Below are positions 34,580 to 43,493 of a stretch of 64,000 nt of DNA, in pieces. Location: assembly GCA_003513005.1 (NCBI GenBank), contig DOTD01000017.1, positions 1 to 64,000 of the forward strand, in the 5' to 3' direction. Under the pieces are notes generated by a model. It saw only the letters and a program-made list of their open reading frames with translations. It searched no databases and had not been told where the DNA came from. Both the position numbers and the translations under genes were made by a program. The stretch is from Desulfotomaculum sp. Its GTDB lineage: Bacteria > Bacillota > Desulfotomaculia > Desulfotomaculales > Nap2-2B. Numbering within the stretch: position 1 is the stretch's first letter; each line of letters opens with the position of its first letter.

Positions 34580-35449
34580 CTAAGGGATTACTTTGTTCAA
34601 GGGGTATTCAATGATATCATGAGCGCCGATTTTCTTTAATGCCGGCGCCAATTCACGGACCTTTTTTTCATTCAGGACGACTTCTATCGCCACCCAGTCG
34701 CTGTTAACCAACTTGGAAACAGTCGGATGCCTCATAGATGGCAAAACCTTTAGGACTTCATCAAGCTTTTCTCCCGGAACGTTCATTTTTAGTCCTACTT
34801 TATCATCAGCTCTTAAGGCGCCTTCCAGTAAAACCGCAAGATTCTGAAGCTTTTCCTTTTTCCAGGGATCATCCCAGGCCATCCTGCTGGCATGCAGGCG
34901 AGGGGTCGATTGAAGAATCGTTGCAATTATACGAAGGTTATTTGCTTGAAGAGAACTGCCCGTTTCCGTTATATCAGCTATTGCGTCAACCAATTCAGGC
35001 ACTTTTACTTCTGTAGCTCCGTACGAAAATTCTATTGTCGCCTGCACATTATGATCGGACAGGAAACGCCTGGTCACCTGTACCAATTCGGTGGCGATAC
35101 GTTTACCCTGTAAGTCTTTTATTTCTTTTATTTCACTGTCTTTGGCCACAGCAAGCGCCAAACGGATTGGATTAGGTGTGTTTTTTGAGTAAACCAGTTC
35201 AGCTACTTCAATTACATCAGCGCTGTTCTCCATTATCCAGTCATAGCCGCTTAGGCCGGCGTCCAAAACACCATCGCTTACATAACGGGGGATCTCCTGG
35301 GCGCGCATAAGCATTATTTCAAGTTCCGGATCATCTATGACAGGGTAGTATGAACGGTCGGGAAGCTTGATGTTGAATCCCGCTCTCTTGAATAGAATAA
35401 AAGTAGCTTCCTGGAGGCTGCCTTTAGGCAGACCCAGGCGCAGTATCAT
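34580..35449 (-). CDS. hisG: ATP phosphoribosyltransferase (long form, HisG-L)
   Basis: First step of histidine synthesis. The 289-residue protein begins LRLGLPKGSLQEATF, has DAGLSGYDW near residues 63-71, the PRPP-binding DAIADITETGSSLQANNL near 150-167, and an extra C-terminal ACT-like domain from about 210 that provides histidine feedback. The long form works without HisZ. It is alone here; the other his genes are not in the window, which is unusual because hisG usually leads an operon. Confidence 0.93.
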   Translation of the reverse strand: MILRLGLPKGSLQEATFILFKRAGFNIKLPDRSYYPVIDDPELEIMLMRAQEIPRYVSDGVLDAGLSGYDWIMENSADVIEVAELVYSKNTPNPIRLALAVAKDSEIKEIKDLQGKRIATELVQVTRRFLSDHNVQATIEFSYGATEVKVPELVDAIADITETGSSLQANNLRIIATILQSTPRLHASRMAWDDPWKKEKLQNLAVLLEGALRADDKVGLKMNVPGEKLDEVLKVLPSMRHPTVSKLVNSDWVAIEVVLNEKKVRELAPALKKIGAHDIIEYPLNKVIP

Positions 35450-35482
35450 AATCTATGATCCTCCTTTTTAAAGTATCTGTTT

Positions 35483-35932
35483 CTATTCATAAATCCAGGG
35501 TTCAATACTCCTTGTGTAATCGATTAATTCTTCTGTCTTAAAAAAGTTGCCGATTTCCCTATCGGCGCTGGCCAGTGAATCTGAGCCATGGATAATATTT
35601 CTGCCCATATCCATACCGTAAATTGCCCTGATTGTTCCCTGTTCAGCCTTTAAAGGATCCGTGGACCCCATCATGGCGCGTACAGTGCTTACTGCGTTTT
35701 TGCCTTCAAGTACCATGGCGATAACAGGACCGCAGGTTATATATTTGACCAGGTTTTCAAAAAAAGGCTTGCCGATGTGTTCTCCGTAATGTCTTTTTGC
35801 CAGGTCCTCGGAAATAACAAGCATTTTCATGGCAACCATTTTCAAACCTTTATTTTCTAGTCTGGCGATTATTTCTCCCGCCACTCCTCGTTGTAATCCT
35901 TCGGGTTTAATCATTACGAAAGTTTTCTCCAT
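35483..35932 (-). CDS. ndk: Nucleoside-diphosphate kinase
   Basis: Phosphorylates nucleoside diphosphates using ATP through a phospho-His. The 149-residue form starts at MEKTFVMIKPEGLQRG; the catalytic His lies in IIHGSDSLASADREIGNFF near residues 115-133, and family motifs RARMGSTDP-like (RAMMGSTDPLKAE) and YGMDMGRN are present. The only strong ribosome site (GGAGGTG) lies 29 nt before this ATG, with a small CCGG/CCGG hairpin between that may shorten the spacing. A longer frame to 35986 exists but has an unlikely start. Confidence 0.93.
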   Translation of the reverse strand: MEKTFVMIKPEGLQRGVAGEIIARLENKGLKMVAMKMLVISEDLAKRHYGEHIGKPFFENLVKYITCGPVIAMVLEGKNAVSTVRAMMGSTDPLKAEQGTIRAIYGMDMGRNIIHGSDSLASADREIGNFFKTEELIDYTRSIEPWIYE

Positions 35933-36115
35933 TGGTTTAACCGGAAAAATCCGGCAATAATCACCTCCAATAAAATTAAAGAACATTAACGCATCAATAA
36001 TAACATATAAAAGTTAATCTAGCATAATAAAACCAGCTTTTTTGTTAAGTTGGAAATAGAAAAATAATGTATAATAAAGATGGTCAATTGTATAAATAAG
36101 AAAGGGAAGGTAAAA

Positions 36116-36721
36116 TTGCTCACGACCAAGGAAGCAATCGAACAAAGACGCAGCATCAGAAAGTTCAAGCCCGATCCTGTTCCTCGGGAACAGATTGACG
36201 CGTTGTTGGATTCAGCCAGACTGGCGCCCTCGGCCTGTAATGCTCAACCCTGGCGTTTCAAGATTGTTAAGGATGAAAAGACGCGGCTGAAATTGTCGCA
36301 GGCTGCTTTTAACCAGGCATTTATTGCCGGCGCACCTGTTGTATTTGTCTGTTGCGTGGACATAAACGGTTATCTGGACGGAAGTGTTTCCGGAACACAG
36401 GACCTTGGGAGGATCAAAGCGGTAGATGAAAATGTAGTCGAGGTCGTCCTGGATCGTATTAACAACGTAAGCAAAATGAACTTCGAAGAAATTGGAGTTA
36501 GAATTGCCCTGAACACTGCCATAGCAATAGAGCATATTGTGTTAAGGGCTTTGGATTTTGGACTTGGTACCTGCTGGGTAAGGCTATTTGAAGAAAGGAA
36601 TATAAAAAGTATTTTCGGCTGGGGAAATAATATATCCGTGGTAGCCCTTCTTCCAACCGGTTATCCCGCAGAATTTCCTCCCCCGCGGAACAGGTTGTCT
36701 CTTGGGACGGTTATAATCTAA
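36116..36721 (+). CDS. Nitroreductase-family flavoprotein
   Basis: A 201-residue FMN oxidoreductase of the nitroreductase fold. It has AIEQRRSIRKFKPDPV near the N-terminus, SARLAPSACNAQPWRF for FMN phosphate binding, DFGLGTCWVRLFEE and VVALLPTGYPAEFPPPR near the C-terminus. The start used is a TTG 5 nt after AAAGGGAAGG; an ATG at 36080 in the same frame has no site. It could act as an NAD(P)H-dependent reductase; the substrate is not evident. Divergent from ndk. Confidence 0.88.
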   Translation: MLTTKEAIEQRRSIRKFKPDPVPREQIDALLDSARLAPSACNAQPWRFKIVKDEKTRLKLSQAAFNQAFIAGAPVVFVCCVDINGYLDGSVSGTQDLGRIKAVDENVVEVVLDRINNVSKMNFEEIGVRIALNTAIAIEHIVLRALDFGLGTCWVRLFEERNIKSIFGWGNNISVVALLPTGYPAEFPPPRNRLSLGTVII

Positions 36722-36768
36722 AGGTTGATTGAAGGCAACTTGTACGGCATAAGAAAATACACAGGTAT

Positions 36769-37212
36769 TTATTTTATAACGGTTACAGGACACTGGCACA
36801 TATGCAAAACTTTATAGCAAACTCCGCCAAGCCAGAATTTTGAACCTTCATCCTCTTCATATCCGTGGAATCCTATAACTACAAGGTCAAAACCGCCTTC
36901 CACCGCAAACTTGCTTATTGCGGCAGCCGCATCGCCGCGGCTGATAGCCTTTTCAATAATTGAGCCTTTATGACCTGTGATCTTGTCAATTTTTTTAAAT
37001 ACCTCATTTGCTCTTGACTCAATTTCCTTGTCCAGTTCCTTTTGTTGAAACCCCGAAAAAGCTCCGGGCTCAGGAAAAAGATCGTAACATGACGGGCCAA
37101 TATAAAGTGCAGTTACATGCACATGTGAACTGAGTTTCTTTAACTGTAGAGCATGGCTGACCGCTCTTAAGGAACTTTCGGAACCGTCTACTGCCACAAC
37201 AATCCGCTTCAT
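36769..37212 (-). CDS. Universal stress protein (UspA family)
   Basis: A 147-residue single-domain Usp. IVVAVDGSESSLRAVSHAL at the N-terminus and FDLVVIGFHGYEED near residues 111-124 are the family strands and loops. The ATP-binding signature G-x2-G-x9-G-(S/T) is altered: GFHG is present but the spacing is longer and ends in GG, so ATP binding is doubtful. Ribosome site and ATG are normal. Function unknown beyond a stress link. Confidence 0.88.
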   Translation of the reverse strand: MKRIVVAVDGSESSLRAVSHALQLKKLSSHVHVTALYIGPSCYDLFPEPGAFSGFQQKELDKEIESRANEVFKKIDKITGHKGSIIEKAISRGDAAAAISKFAVEGGFDLVVIGFHGYEEDEGSKFWLGGVCYKVLHMCQCPVTVIK

Positions 37213-37240
37213 TTGTTCGAACCTCCTTATTAACCCGTGG

Positions 37241-38029
37241 TTACCTGATCATTAACTTGCGCATTAAAAAAAATGGGACAGGCAGCAGGATAAGTACCGC
37301 TGCCGCCATCCAGATAAAATCCCAAACCAAACTAATACCCACCCTGCCGAGGATCATTCCGCGGGTTAGATTGACAAGGTGGTATAGCGGGCTAATCCAG
37401 ACAATTTTTTGAACTATTACGCTCATTCCTGTCAGTGGAAAAAAAACGCCGGAAAAAAGAAACAACGGAGTCATAACCAGTGAGAAATAATAGTTAAAGC
37501 TTTCGATGTTAGGTACAAGCCCTGTCCAAATAATCGACAAAATAGCGAATAAGGCGCCCCCGGCAAACATCACACATGGAATAAACAAAGCCCAGGGTGA
37601 TTTAACAAGACCAAGGGCAAAGATAACCACCAGGATGACCAGACTGTATAAGATACTTTTAAAAACCCCGTAAAGGATTTCACCGGCAATTACGTCATCT
37701 ATGCTTACCGGAGTTGCCACCATTGCCTGAAATGTCTTCTGGAATTCCATACGTATGAAAGTACCGTATGTACACTCATAGGCGGTGGCAAAAACCGCGG
37801 AAGAAGCAACTAACCCCGGGGCCAGGTAGTTAAGGTAAGGAACACCCTCAATTGGTTGAACATATGCGCCCAGTCCAATTCCCAAAGCAGTAAGGTAAAG
37901 AAGAGGTTCAAAGAAATTAAAAGAAACATTTACTTTCCAGCTCCGGCTGAAAACAATCAAATGCCTGCGAAAAATCTTCCAGACCAGAGGTGAAATATCT
38001 ATTCGTAATAATCTTTTTAACGTTTCCAC
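37241..38029 (-). CDS. ABC-2 type transporter permease
   Basis: A 262-residue membrane protein with about six membrane segments (first near residues 42-60, last near 232-254) and the NodJ-like sequence MEFQKTFQAMVATPVSIDDV. It follows its ATPase gene by 1 nt, so the two form a complete drug/lipid/polysaccharide exporter of the NodIJ/DrrAB type. Cargo cannot be deduced. Confidence 0.88.
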   Translation of the reverse strand: METLKRLLRIDISPLVWKIFRRHLIVFSRSWKVNVSFNFFEPLLYLTALGIGLGAYVQPIEGVPYLNYLAPGLVASSAVFATAYECTYGTFIRMEFQKTFQAMVATPVSIDDVIAGEILYGVFKSILYSLVILVVIFALGLVKSPWALFIPCVMFAGGALFAILSIIWTGLVPNIESFNYYFSLVMTPLFLFSGVFFPLTGMSVIVQKIVWISPLYHLVNLTRGMILGRVGISLVWDFIWMAAAVLILLPVPFFLMRKLMIR

Positions 38030-38030
38030 G

Positions 38031-38807
38031 TTAATCCTGTAGTTTTCTGCCGGTCAGTTTGAGAAAAACATCTTCTAATGTAGCCGGCTGTTCTTTTTTC
38101 TCTTGAACAATTTGGCCTGAAGTTTCAGCAGTATAGTCGGCTACTAATTTTTTAGGGGTTCCCTCTACCAATATTTCCCCCAAATTCATAATTACCAGAC
38201 GGTCGCAAAGCTGACTGGCTTCCTCCATGTAATGGGTTGTTAGGATCAGGGTCACGCCCTGCTCTTTCAGAAGGCGCAAGCGCTGCCAGACTAGATGGCG
38301 GGCCTGCGGATCAAGACCTGTTGTCGGTTCGTCAAGAATTAAGAGGTTTGGTTTGTTGATCAGCGCACGTGCTATCGTCAGGCGTCTTTTCATGCCGCCG
38401 GAAAGGGATTCTACTACTTCCCCCGCTTTTTCTTCCAAGCCGAAAAAATCAAGCAGTTCTTCTGCCCTTTCCCTGGCCAGACGATCGTTAATTCCAAAAT
38501 AACTTGCATAGACCAGTAAATTCTGAAGCACTTTCAAGTCGGGATCCAGGTTATTATCTTGAGGGACAACACCCAGAAAACGTTTTATATTTCTGATATC
38601 TGTCCTTACATCCATTCCAAAGACTGTCAGTTTTCCTAATGTTACCGGCGAGAAGCCATAAATCATTTTAACCAGGGATGTTTTGCCGGCGCCGTTGGGC
38701 CCTAAGAATCCAAAACACTCTCTGTCCCTGATTGTAAAGTTTACTTCTCGCACTGCTGTAAATCCATTATATTGTTTAAGCAATTTTTCGGCAATTACAA
38801 TATCCAA
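38031..38807 (-). CDS. ABC transporter ATP-binding protein (NodI/DrrA-like)
   Basis: A 258-residue ATPase. Walker A GPNGAGKTSLVK near residues 35-46, signature LSGGMKRRL near 138-146, Walker B LLILDEPTTGLDPQ near 158-171 and the H-loop LTTHYMEEA near 190-198. It is upstream of the permease gene by 1 nt. A C-terminal extension of about 40 residues is typical of exporters in this group. Confidence 0.92.
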   Translation of the reverse strand: MDIVIAEKLLKQYNGFTAVREVNFTIRDRECFGFLGPNGAGKTSLVKMIYGFSPVTLGKLTVFGMDVRTDIRNIKRFLGVVPQDNNLDPDLKVLQNLLVYASYFGINDRLARERAEELLDFFGLEEKAGEVVESLSGGMKRRLTIARALINKPNLLILDEPTTGLDPQARHLVWQRLRLLKEQGVTLILTTHYMEEASQLCDRLVIMNLGEILVEGTPKKLVADYTAETSGQIVQEKKEQPATLEDVFLKLTGRKLQD

Positions 38808-38840
38808 AAATTCTCCACCAGATTTCCCCGTTGCTCCTGG

Positions 38841-40037
38841 TTAAATCTTAGCTTTCAGACCTTTGACAGCCTGTTCCAAACCGTCCACTGTCAGCTCAAA
38901 CATGGGGAAAACTCTCCTGATCAAGCTTATCGACTCGGAGCCATAAAATGCTTGCCAGTATTTACCTGGGATAGGATTTAACCAGACTGAAAATTTGAAG
39001 TAAGAAAACAACCTTTGCAGCCAGGTAATGCCCGGTTCCTCGTTGTACTCCTCCCAACTGATAATGCCGCCGGGCATCATCAACTCACCGGGCGACATAC
39101 TTGCGTCCCCGACTATGATTAACCGGTAATCACGGCCGAGGTTATTTAAAACCTCTGTTGTAGAAAGAGAGTTTTTCTTCATACAGTAAGGATCAAGGTA
39201 TAGGCGGTCATAAACACAATTATGAAAAAAGTAATATCTGGTGTCCTTGAAATGATTGATTTTGCTTGCGGCGTTAAAAAGCTGGCTGCACAACCTGGAA
39301 TAAGGGTGCATGGAACCGCCGGCGTCCATCAGCAGGACAAGTTTAATAATGTTTTTTCTTGGCCTTTCCCAGACCAGTTCCAGGTTTCCTGCCTTTTTAC
39401 AGGTAGCGTCAATGGTGCCTTCCAGGTCAAGTTCTTCCTTTGGCCCTTCTTCGTTGTAGCTCAGTTCGCGCAGCTTGCGCAGGGCTACTTCAAACTGGCG
39501 TGTAGTAAGGGTATCATCTGTGCGAAAATCACGGTAGCGCCTCTGGGCTGCAACTTTTACCGCGGAGTGATTTACTGATTCCCCCCCGATTCGTATACCG
39601 GCCGGGTTGTATCCCGAATGTCCAAAAGGAGAAGTGCCTCCGGTTCCAATCCAGCGCCCTCCTCCATGATGTTGTTCCGTCTGCTGGTTCAACCGTTCTT
39701 CAAGCGCTTTGCGCAGTTCTTCCAAATCCCACGGGCTGAAAGGCTTACGCTCGTTCTGATCAATTTGCTTTGGCGGCAGCGATTTTTCAAGCCATTTCAT
39801 AACCCTTTCAGCAAGTTCCGGTGAGGTTTCAATATCCTGAAAAAAACGGTAGAAAGCAAGGTCAAAACGGTCAAAATACGTTTCGCTTTTAACCAGCAGC
39901 GAACGCGCCAGGTAATAGAAACCGTTCAGGCTGGCGCCGGACAATCCTTTGTGTAAGGCTTCCATCAAAGTCATCCATTCGGTCAGGGAAACAGGGACTC
40001 CTTCTTCACGCAGGGTATAAAAAAGTCCGGTAAACAT
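38841..40037 (-). CDS. VWA-domain protein, CoxE-like
   Basis: A 398-residue protein. The chosen ATG (MFTGLFYTLREEG) follows GAGG by 8 nt; a longer frame to 40127 overlaps the AAA gene. The C-terminal von Willebrand A domain has the metal-site motif as LLMDAGGSMHP, where the second residue of DxSxS is Gly. I recall the same substitution in other members of this group. The middle (about residues 100-170) is charged and Gln-rich. With the MoxR ATPase it forms the usual AAA/VWA chaperone pair; CoxE-type pairs insert metals into enzymes. The client is not evident here. Confidence 0.85.
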   Translation of the reverse strand: MFTGLFYTLREEGVPVSLTEWMTLMEALHKGLSGASLNGFYYLARSLLVKSETYFDRFDLAFYRFFQDIETSPELAERVMKWLEKSLPPKQIDQNERKPFSPWDLEELRKALEERLNQQTEQHHGGGRWIGTGGTSPFGHSGYNPAGIRIGGESVNHSAVKVAAQRRYRDFRTDDTLTTRQFEVALRKLRELSYNEEGPKEELDLEGTIDATCKKAGNLELVWERPRKNIIKLVLLMDAGGSMHPYSRLCSQLFNAASKINHFKDTRYYFFHNCVYDRLYLDPYCMKKNSLSTTEVLNNLGRDYRLIIVGDASMSPGELMMPGGIISWEEYNEEPGITWLQRLFSYFKFSVWLNPIPGKYWQAFYGSESISLIRRVFPMFELTVDGLEQAVKGLKAKI

Positions 40038-40047
40038 AATCTGTACC

Positions 40048-40914
40048 TCAATAACCGCGGCGGTTGCTGGTTGAAGACGTTTTCTTTTGAACGCCTCCCG
40101 CCTGCAGGCGTCGGAGGACAACTTCAAAATCCTGATTCTTCTTTAACAGGACACCTAAAAAGGGCAGGTCGGAACAGATTCGATTGTAACTTATCCCGCC
40201 TACCACAAGAGCCTGAACCCAGTCTAAGAGTTCGCTGGTGCTGGGTTTTTTCTGAAGGCCATTTATACCTCTAATCCAGTAAAAAGCGTTTAATGCTTCA
40301 TCAAGCAGCGTTTTTTCCATATCGGGGTAATGCACCTTGATTATTTTCAGCATCATATCTTCATTAGGAAAATCAATGTAATGAAAAACACAGCGCCTAA
40401 GAAATGCGTCAGGCAGTTCTTTTTCGGCGTTGCTGGTGATTACTACAATTGGCCTGTGTTTGGCGGTGATAGTCTCTTTGGTTTCCGGAATATAGAAATT
40501 CATAATATCAAGTTCCCATAAAAGGTCATTGGGGAACTCGAGGTCTGCCTTGTCAATTTCATCAATCAGAAGCACGACGCGTTTATCTACATTAAAAGAC
40601 TCACCCAGCTTGCCAAGTTTAATATACTGTTTTATTTCTGAAACGTCATGGTCGCCAAATTGACCGTCATACAATCGCTGGACTGTGTCATAAACGTAGA
40701 GTCCTTCCTGGGCTTTGGTGGTTGATTTAATATTCCAGATAATAAAATCAAGAGCCAAAGACTCGGCGATAGCCTTAGCCAGCATGGTCTTGCCGGTTCC
40801 CGGCTCACCTTTAATCAAAAGCGGTCTTCCCAGGGCAACAGCAATGTTTACAGTATTGCGCAGGTCGGTTGAGACCAGGTAACTTCCGGTACTGTCAAAA
40901 GCGGGTCTATCCAC
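40048..40914 (-). CDS. MoxR-family AAA+ ATPase
   Basis: A 288-residue AAA+ chaperone. Walker A IKGEPGTGKTMLAKAIAE near residues 34-51, Walker B VVLLIDEIDKADLEF near 110-124, sensor-1 VVITSNAEKELPDAFLRRC near 157-175 and the arginine finger in LRRC. The VWA gene begins 10 nt after it. MoxR/VWA pairs mature or assemble large enzyme complexes; the target here is unknown. Confidence 0.92.
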   Translation of the reverse strand: MDRPAFDSTGSYLVSTDLRNTVNIAVALGRPLLIKGEPGTGKTMLAKAIAESLALDFIIWNIKSTTKAQEGLYVYDTVQRLYDGQFGDHDVSEIKQYIKLGKLGESFNVDKRVVLLIDEIDKADLEFPNDLLWELDIMNFYIPETKETITAKHRPIVVITSNAEKELPDAFLRRCVFHYIDFPNEDMMLKIIKVHYPDMEKTLLDEALNAFYWIRGINGLQKKPSTSELLDWVQALVVGGISYNRICSDLPFLGVLLKKNQDFEVVLRRLQAGGVQKKTSSTSNRRGY

Positions 40915-41018
40915 AAAAAATCCCCCTTGATGTTCTTAATCAATCTTGCTCTGGAACATTATAGCACCTTTATAATTCTCCAACAAGACTGTCCAAGCTA
41001 TCAGTTTTTAATCATTTT

Positions 41019-41519
41019 TTATCCTGGGAATTTGATAACTTCCATTGCTGCTCTGAGTTTTTTGTATGTTGTGTCAAGCGCTTCAGAGATAACCCTGACA
41101 TCTCCTACAACACTCATGAAGTTCGTGTCGCCGTTCCAGCGCGGCACAATGTGGACGTGAATATGACCTGGTATGCCTGCTCCGGCTACTTTTCCCAAAT
41201 TGGCTCCTATATTAAAGCCGTCGGGTTTAAAGACTTCTTTCAACAGCCCGGCCATATATTTTGTTACTTTGCCTATTTGGAGAAATTCATTCTCTGTTAA
41301 TCCGGCAATGTCTCCCACATGTTTTACAGGAGCGACCATAATGTGTCCGTTGCTGTATGGGTATAGGTTCAGCAAGGTAAACACCTGATCGCTTCTTAAT
41401 AACAGGTAGTTCTTTTCATCATGTGAGTGGTCGGACTGTATCTTTTCGCAAAAAATGCAGCCTTCATTTTGTTTGCCGCCTACATAGACAGTCCTCCACG
41501 GCGCCCAGATACGTTCCAC
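41019..41519 (-). CDS. HIT-family nucleotide hydrolase/phosphorylase
   Basis: A 166-residue histidine-triad protein. The catalytic HxHxH appears as GHIHVHIVPRWNGD near residues 118-131. An N-terminal CIFCEK zinc pair (near 23-28) and NLYPYSNGHIMVAPVKHV place it with AP4A-phosphorylase/GalT-like bacterial HIT proteins of this length. The start used is a GTG 8 nt after AGAGGAG, giving MERIWAPWR; a frame starting at 41579 has no ribosome site. Likely acts on dinucleoside polyphosphates. Confidence 0.88.
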   Translation of the reverse strand: MERIWAPWRTVYVGGKQNEGCIFCEKIQSDHSHDEKNYLLLRSDQVFTLLNLYPYSNGHIMVAPVKHVGDIAGLTENEFLQIGKVTKYMAGLLKEVFKPDGFNIGANLGKVAGAGIPGHIHVHIVPRWNGDTNFMSVVGDVRVISEALDTTYKKLRAAMEVIKFPG

Positions 41520-41641
41520 AAATATTACTCCTCTCACAACATGTATTAAACGTGTATTATCAGAACATATATTATACATAAAAAATACCGGCTTTCCAAC
41601 CGGCCGTAAAAATGTTCCAGAAAAGCGCTCCGCGCAATTTT

Positions 41642-43279
41642 TTATATTATTGTGTTTATAAAAGCTTCCACCAGCGCAGGATCATACATTTTGCCCGAAT
41701 ATTTTCTAAGCTCTTCAAAAGCTTCCTCATGTGTCATACCCTTGCGGTATGGCCTGTCTGTTGTCATCGCGTCAAAACTGTCTGCGATTCGCATTATCCT
41801 GGCGGAGAGAGGAATGTTTTGACCGATCAGACCATCAGGGTAGCCGGTGCCGTCGTAATTTTCATGATGATGTCTGACCAATGACACCAGGCCCTCCAGT
41901 GACAATAAAGGCCTGACAATATCGCTTCCCCAGACCGGATGCTGTTTGGTAATTTCCCATTCTTCAAACATCAGGGGACCATTCTTATTTAAAATATCGG
42001 CCTCTATATCAACCTTGCCTATATCATGAAGGTAAGCTCCGTACTTGAGCTCCGTTTTCTGCTCTTCAGGAAGGTCTATTCTTTCAGCGACTGCCACAGC
42101 ATAGGACATTACTCTTTCCGAATGGGCAAATGTATACCTGTCCTTGACGTTGATAATTGTTAAGAGAGCTTTAAAACAGTCAAACAAATCCTTTTCCGAC
42201 TGGCTGAGGGAATATAACTGGTCGATGACGGAAAAGCAGATCCGGCTGCGGCTGTGTTTGGACTGGTAGCAGGCGTCGTCTGCGGATTTGACTAAATCCC
42301 TGGGCTTTTCTCCGTCCTCGGGGAAACAGGCCAAGCCCAAAGAGACGGTTATTTTTCCTCCCGGTTGGGTGTGATCGCCTTCAATAGAATATTTTTTTAT
42401 TTTCTCTTCAATTTCGCCTGCTTTCTGCAAGGCCTCCAATCTATTGATACCCGGCATTACTACGGCAAACTCATCCCCTCCATAGCGGGCCACAAAAGAA
42501 GGCGGAGATATCAGACCTTCCAGGATCCTGCCAATTTCTACAATAACCAGATCTCCTTTTTGGTAACCGTAGATGTCATTGAAAAATTTAAAATAATTTA
42601 TATCAATCATAATCAGGGATACAGGTTTAGACCTGCCCCGTGCAATTTCCAACTCTTCAGTCAGCTTTTCATAAAAATGCCGGTGGTTGGTAAATCCGGT
42701 GAGGGTGTCAGTATTGGCGAGTGAGAGAAGCTGAACCTGTGTCCGCCTTTCAATGTCCGTAAGCCCGCCAATCAACCATGCTATGGTAAACAATATACCC
42801 GTATAAATTAAATCGATCTGAAAAGCAGGAGAAACAGTATGAATAAAAAACTGTCTCAGGTCGAGGACAAAGATTGCTGTACTGGCTATTAATGCGCTTA
42901 GGACACCTATGGTCTTACCATAGCTGCTGGCTGCAATAACCACCGGGACAAAAAGAAGCACCTTGGAACCGTCAAAGCCCTTTGTCAGATAAATTAGTGC
43001 CAAAATCAAGGGAAATAAAATGACCAGTAAAAGGGCTTCGCCTGTCCAAGGCTGTGAGCTGAACTTTTTCGATAAATATGGTATAACGACAACCAATAAG
43101 AATAAAACTACACCGGTATAATAATAAAGTGCAGTAAGATATACCTGACCGAGCTTAAAGCTAACATTCAGCGCCATGATGGCCAGAAAGACAACGAGTA
43201 CGCAGATAATATGGGAGACAAGGATATGTTCAGCAAGCTCTTCTTTTCTTTTCGCCAGCGGGTGTATTTTTTCCGCCAT
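41642..43279 (-). CDS. Membrane GGDEF/HD-GYP cyclic-di-GMP enzyme
   Basis: A 545-residue signalling protein. Six membrane segments (about residues 18-170) form an unassigned sensor. The GGDEF domain has an intact active site RYGGDEFAVVMPG near 264-276 and a plausible diguanylate cyclase. The HD-GYP domain has HDIGKVDIEADILNK near 418-432 and RHHHENYDGTGYP near 475-487, so phosphodiesterase activity is also expected. The two opposing activities on one chain suggest switching or one dormant site. It precedes the agr operon terminator but is a separate unit. Confidence 0.93.
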   Translation of the reverse strand: MAEKIHPLAKRKEELAEHILVSHIICVLVVFLAIMALNVSFKLGQVYLTALYYYTGVVLFLLVVVIPYLSKKFSSQPWTGEALLLVILFPLILALIYLTKGFDGSKVLLFVPVVIAASSYGKTIGVLSALIASTAIFVLDLRQFFIHTVSPAFQIDLIYTGILFTIAWLIGGLTDIERRTQVQLLSLANTDTLTGFTNHRHFYEKLTEELEIARGRSKPVSLIMIDINYFKFFNDIYGYQKGDLVIVEIGRILEGLISPPSFVARYGGDEFAVVMPGINRLEALQKAGEIEEKIKKYSIEGDHTQPGGKITVSLGLACFPEDGEKPRDLVKSADDACYQSKHSRSRICFSVIDQLYSLSQSEKDLFDCFKALLTIINVKDRYTFAHSERVMSYAVAVAERIDLPEEQKTELKYGAYLHDIGKVDIEADILNKNGPLMFEEWEITKQHPVWGSDIVRPLLSLEGLVSLVRHHHENYDGTGYPDGLIGQNIPLSARIMRIADSFDAMTTDRPYRKGMTHEEAFEELRKYSGKMYDPALVEAFINTII

Positions 43280-43302
43280 TTGATGTCACCTGTCTCCGCA
43301 TA

Positions 43303-43326
43303 AAAAAAGTGGGGGTATCCCCCCTT
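43303..43326 (-). terminator. Rho-independent terminator of the agr operon
   Basis: On the minus strand AAGGGGG pairs with CCCCC and CTT (one bulged A) around a GATA loop and is followed by five or more T. It lies 15 nt past the agrD stop codon. Confidence 0.7.
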
Positions 43327-43341
43327 AATTGGCGCGTGTCA

Positions 43342-43473
43342 TTATTTTCTTAAGCTTTTTGGAAGTTCGGGCTGATAACACATTATCATACAGGTAGGCC
43401 TAACACTAAACGCAGCCAGAAGGACCAGAACACTGAAAAAGGACGAAAAGACAAAGTAGGAAAACTTTTTCAT
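43342..43473 (-). CDS. agrD: AgrD-like cyclic peptide precursor
   Basis: A 43-residue precursor of a quorum-sensing peptide. Residues 1-24 are an amphipathic or membrane leader (MKKFSYFVFSSFFSVLVLLA), then RPTCMIMCYQPELPKSLRK. The charged, proline-bearing tail matches the AgrD recognition region (PELPKSL compared with EVPKEL). The Cys28 thiol should close a thiolactone. A second Cys32 at the putative ring end is unusual. The ATG is 8 nt after AAAGGAGGTG. It follows agrB by 20 nt. Confidence 0.85.
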   Translation of the reverse strand: MKKFSYFVFSSFFSVLVLLAAFSVRPTCMIMCYQPELPKSLRK

Positions 43474-43493
43474 TTTTTTACACCTCCTTTCGC

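Noticed and set aside
41642..43279. GGDEF/HD-GYP gene as part of the agr operon
   Set aside because: A clear terminator lies between them at 43303-43326.
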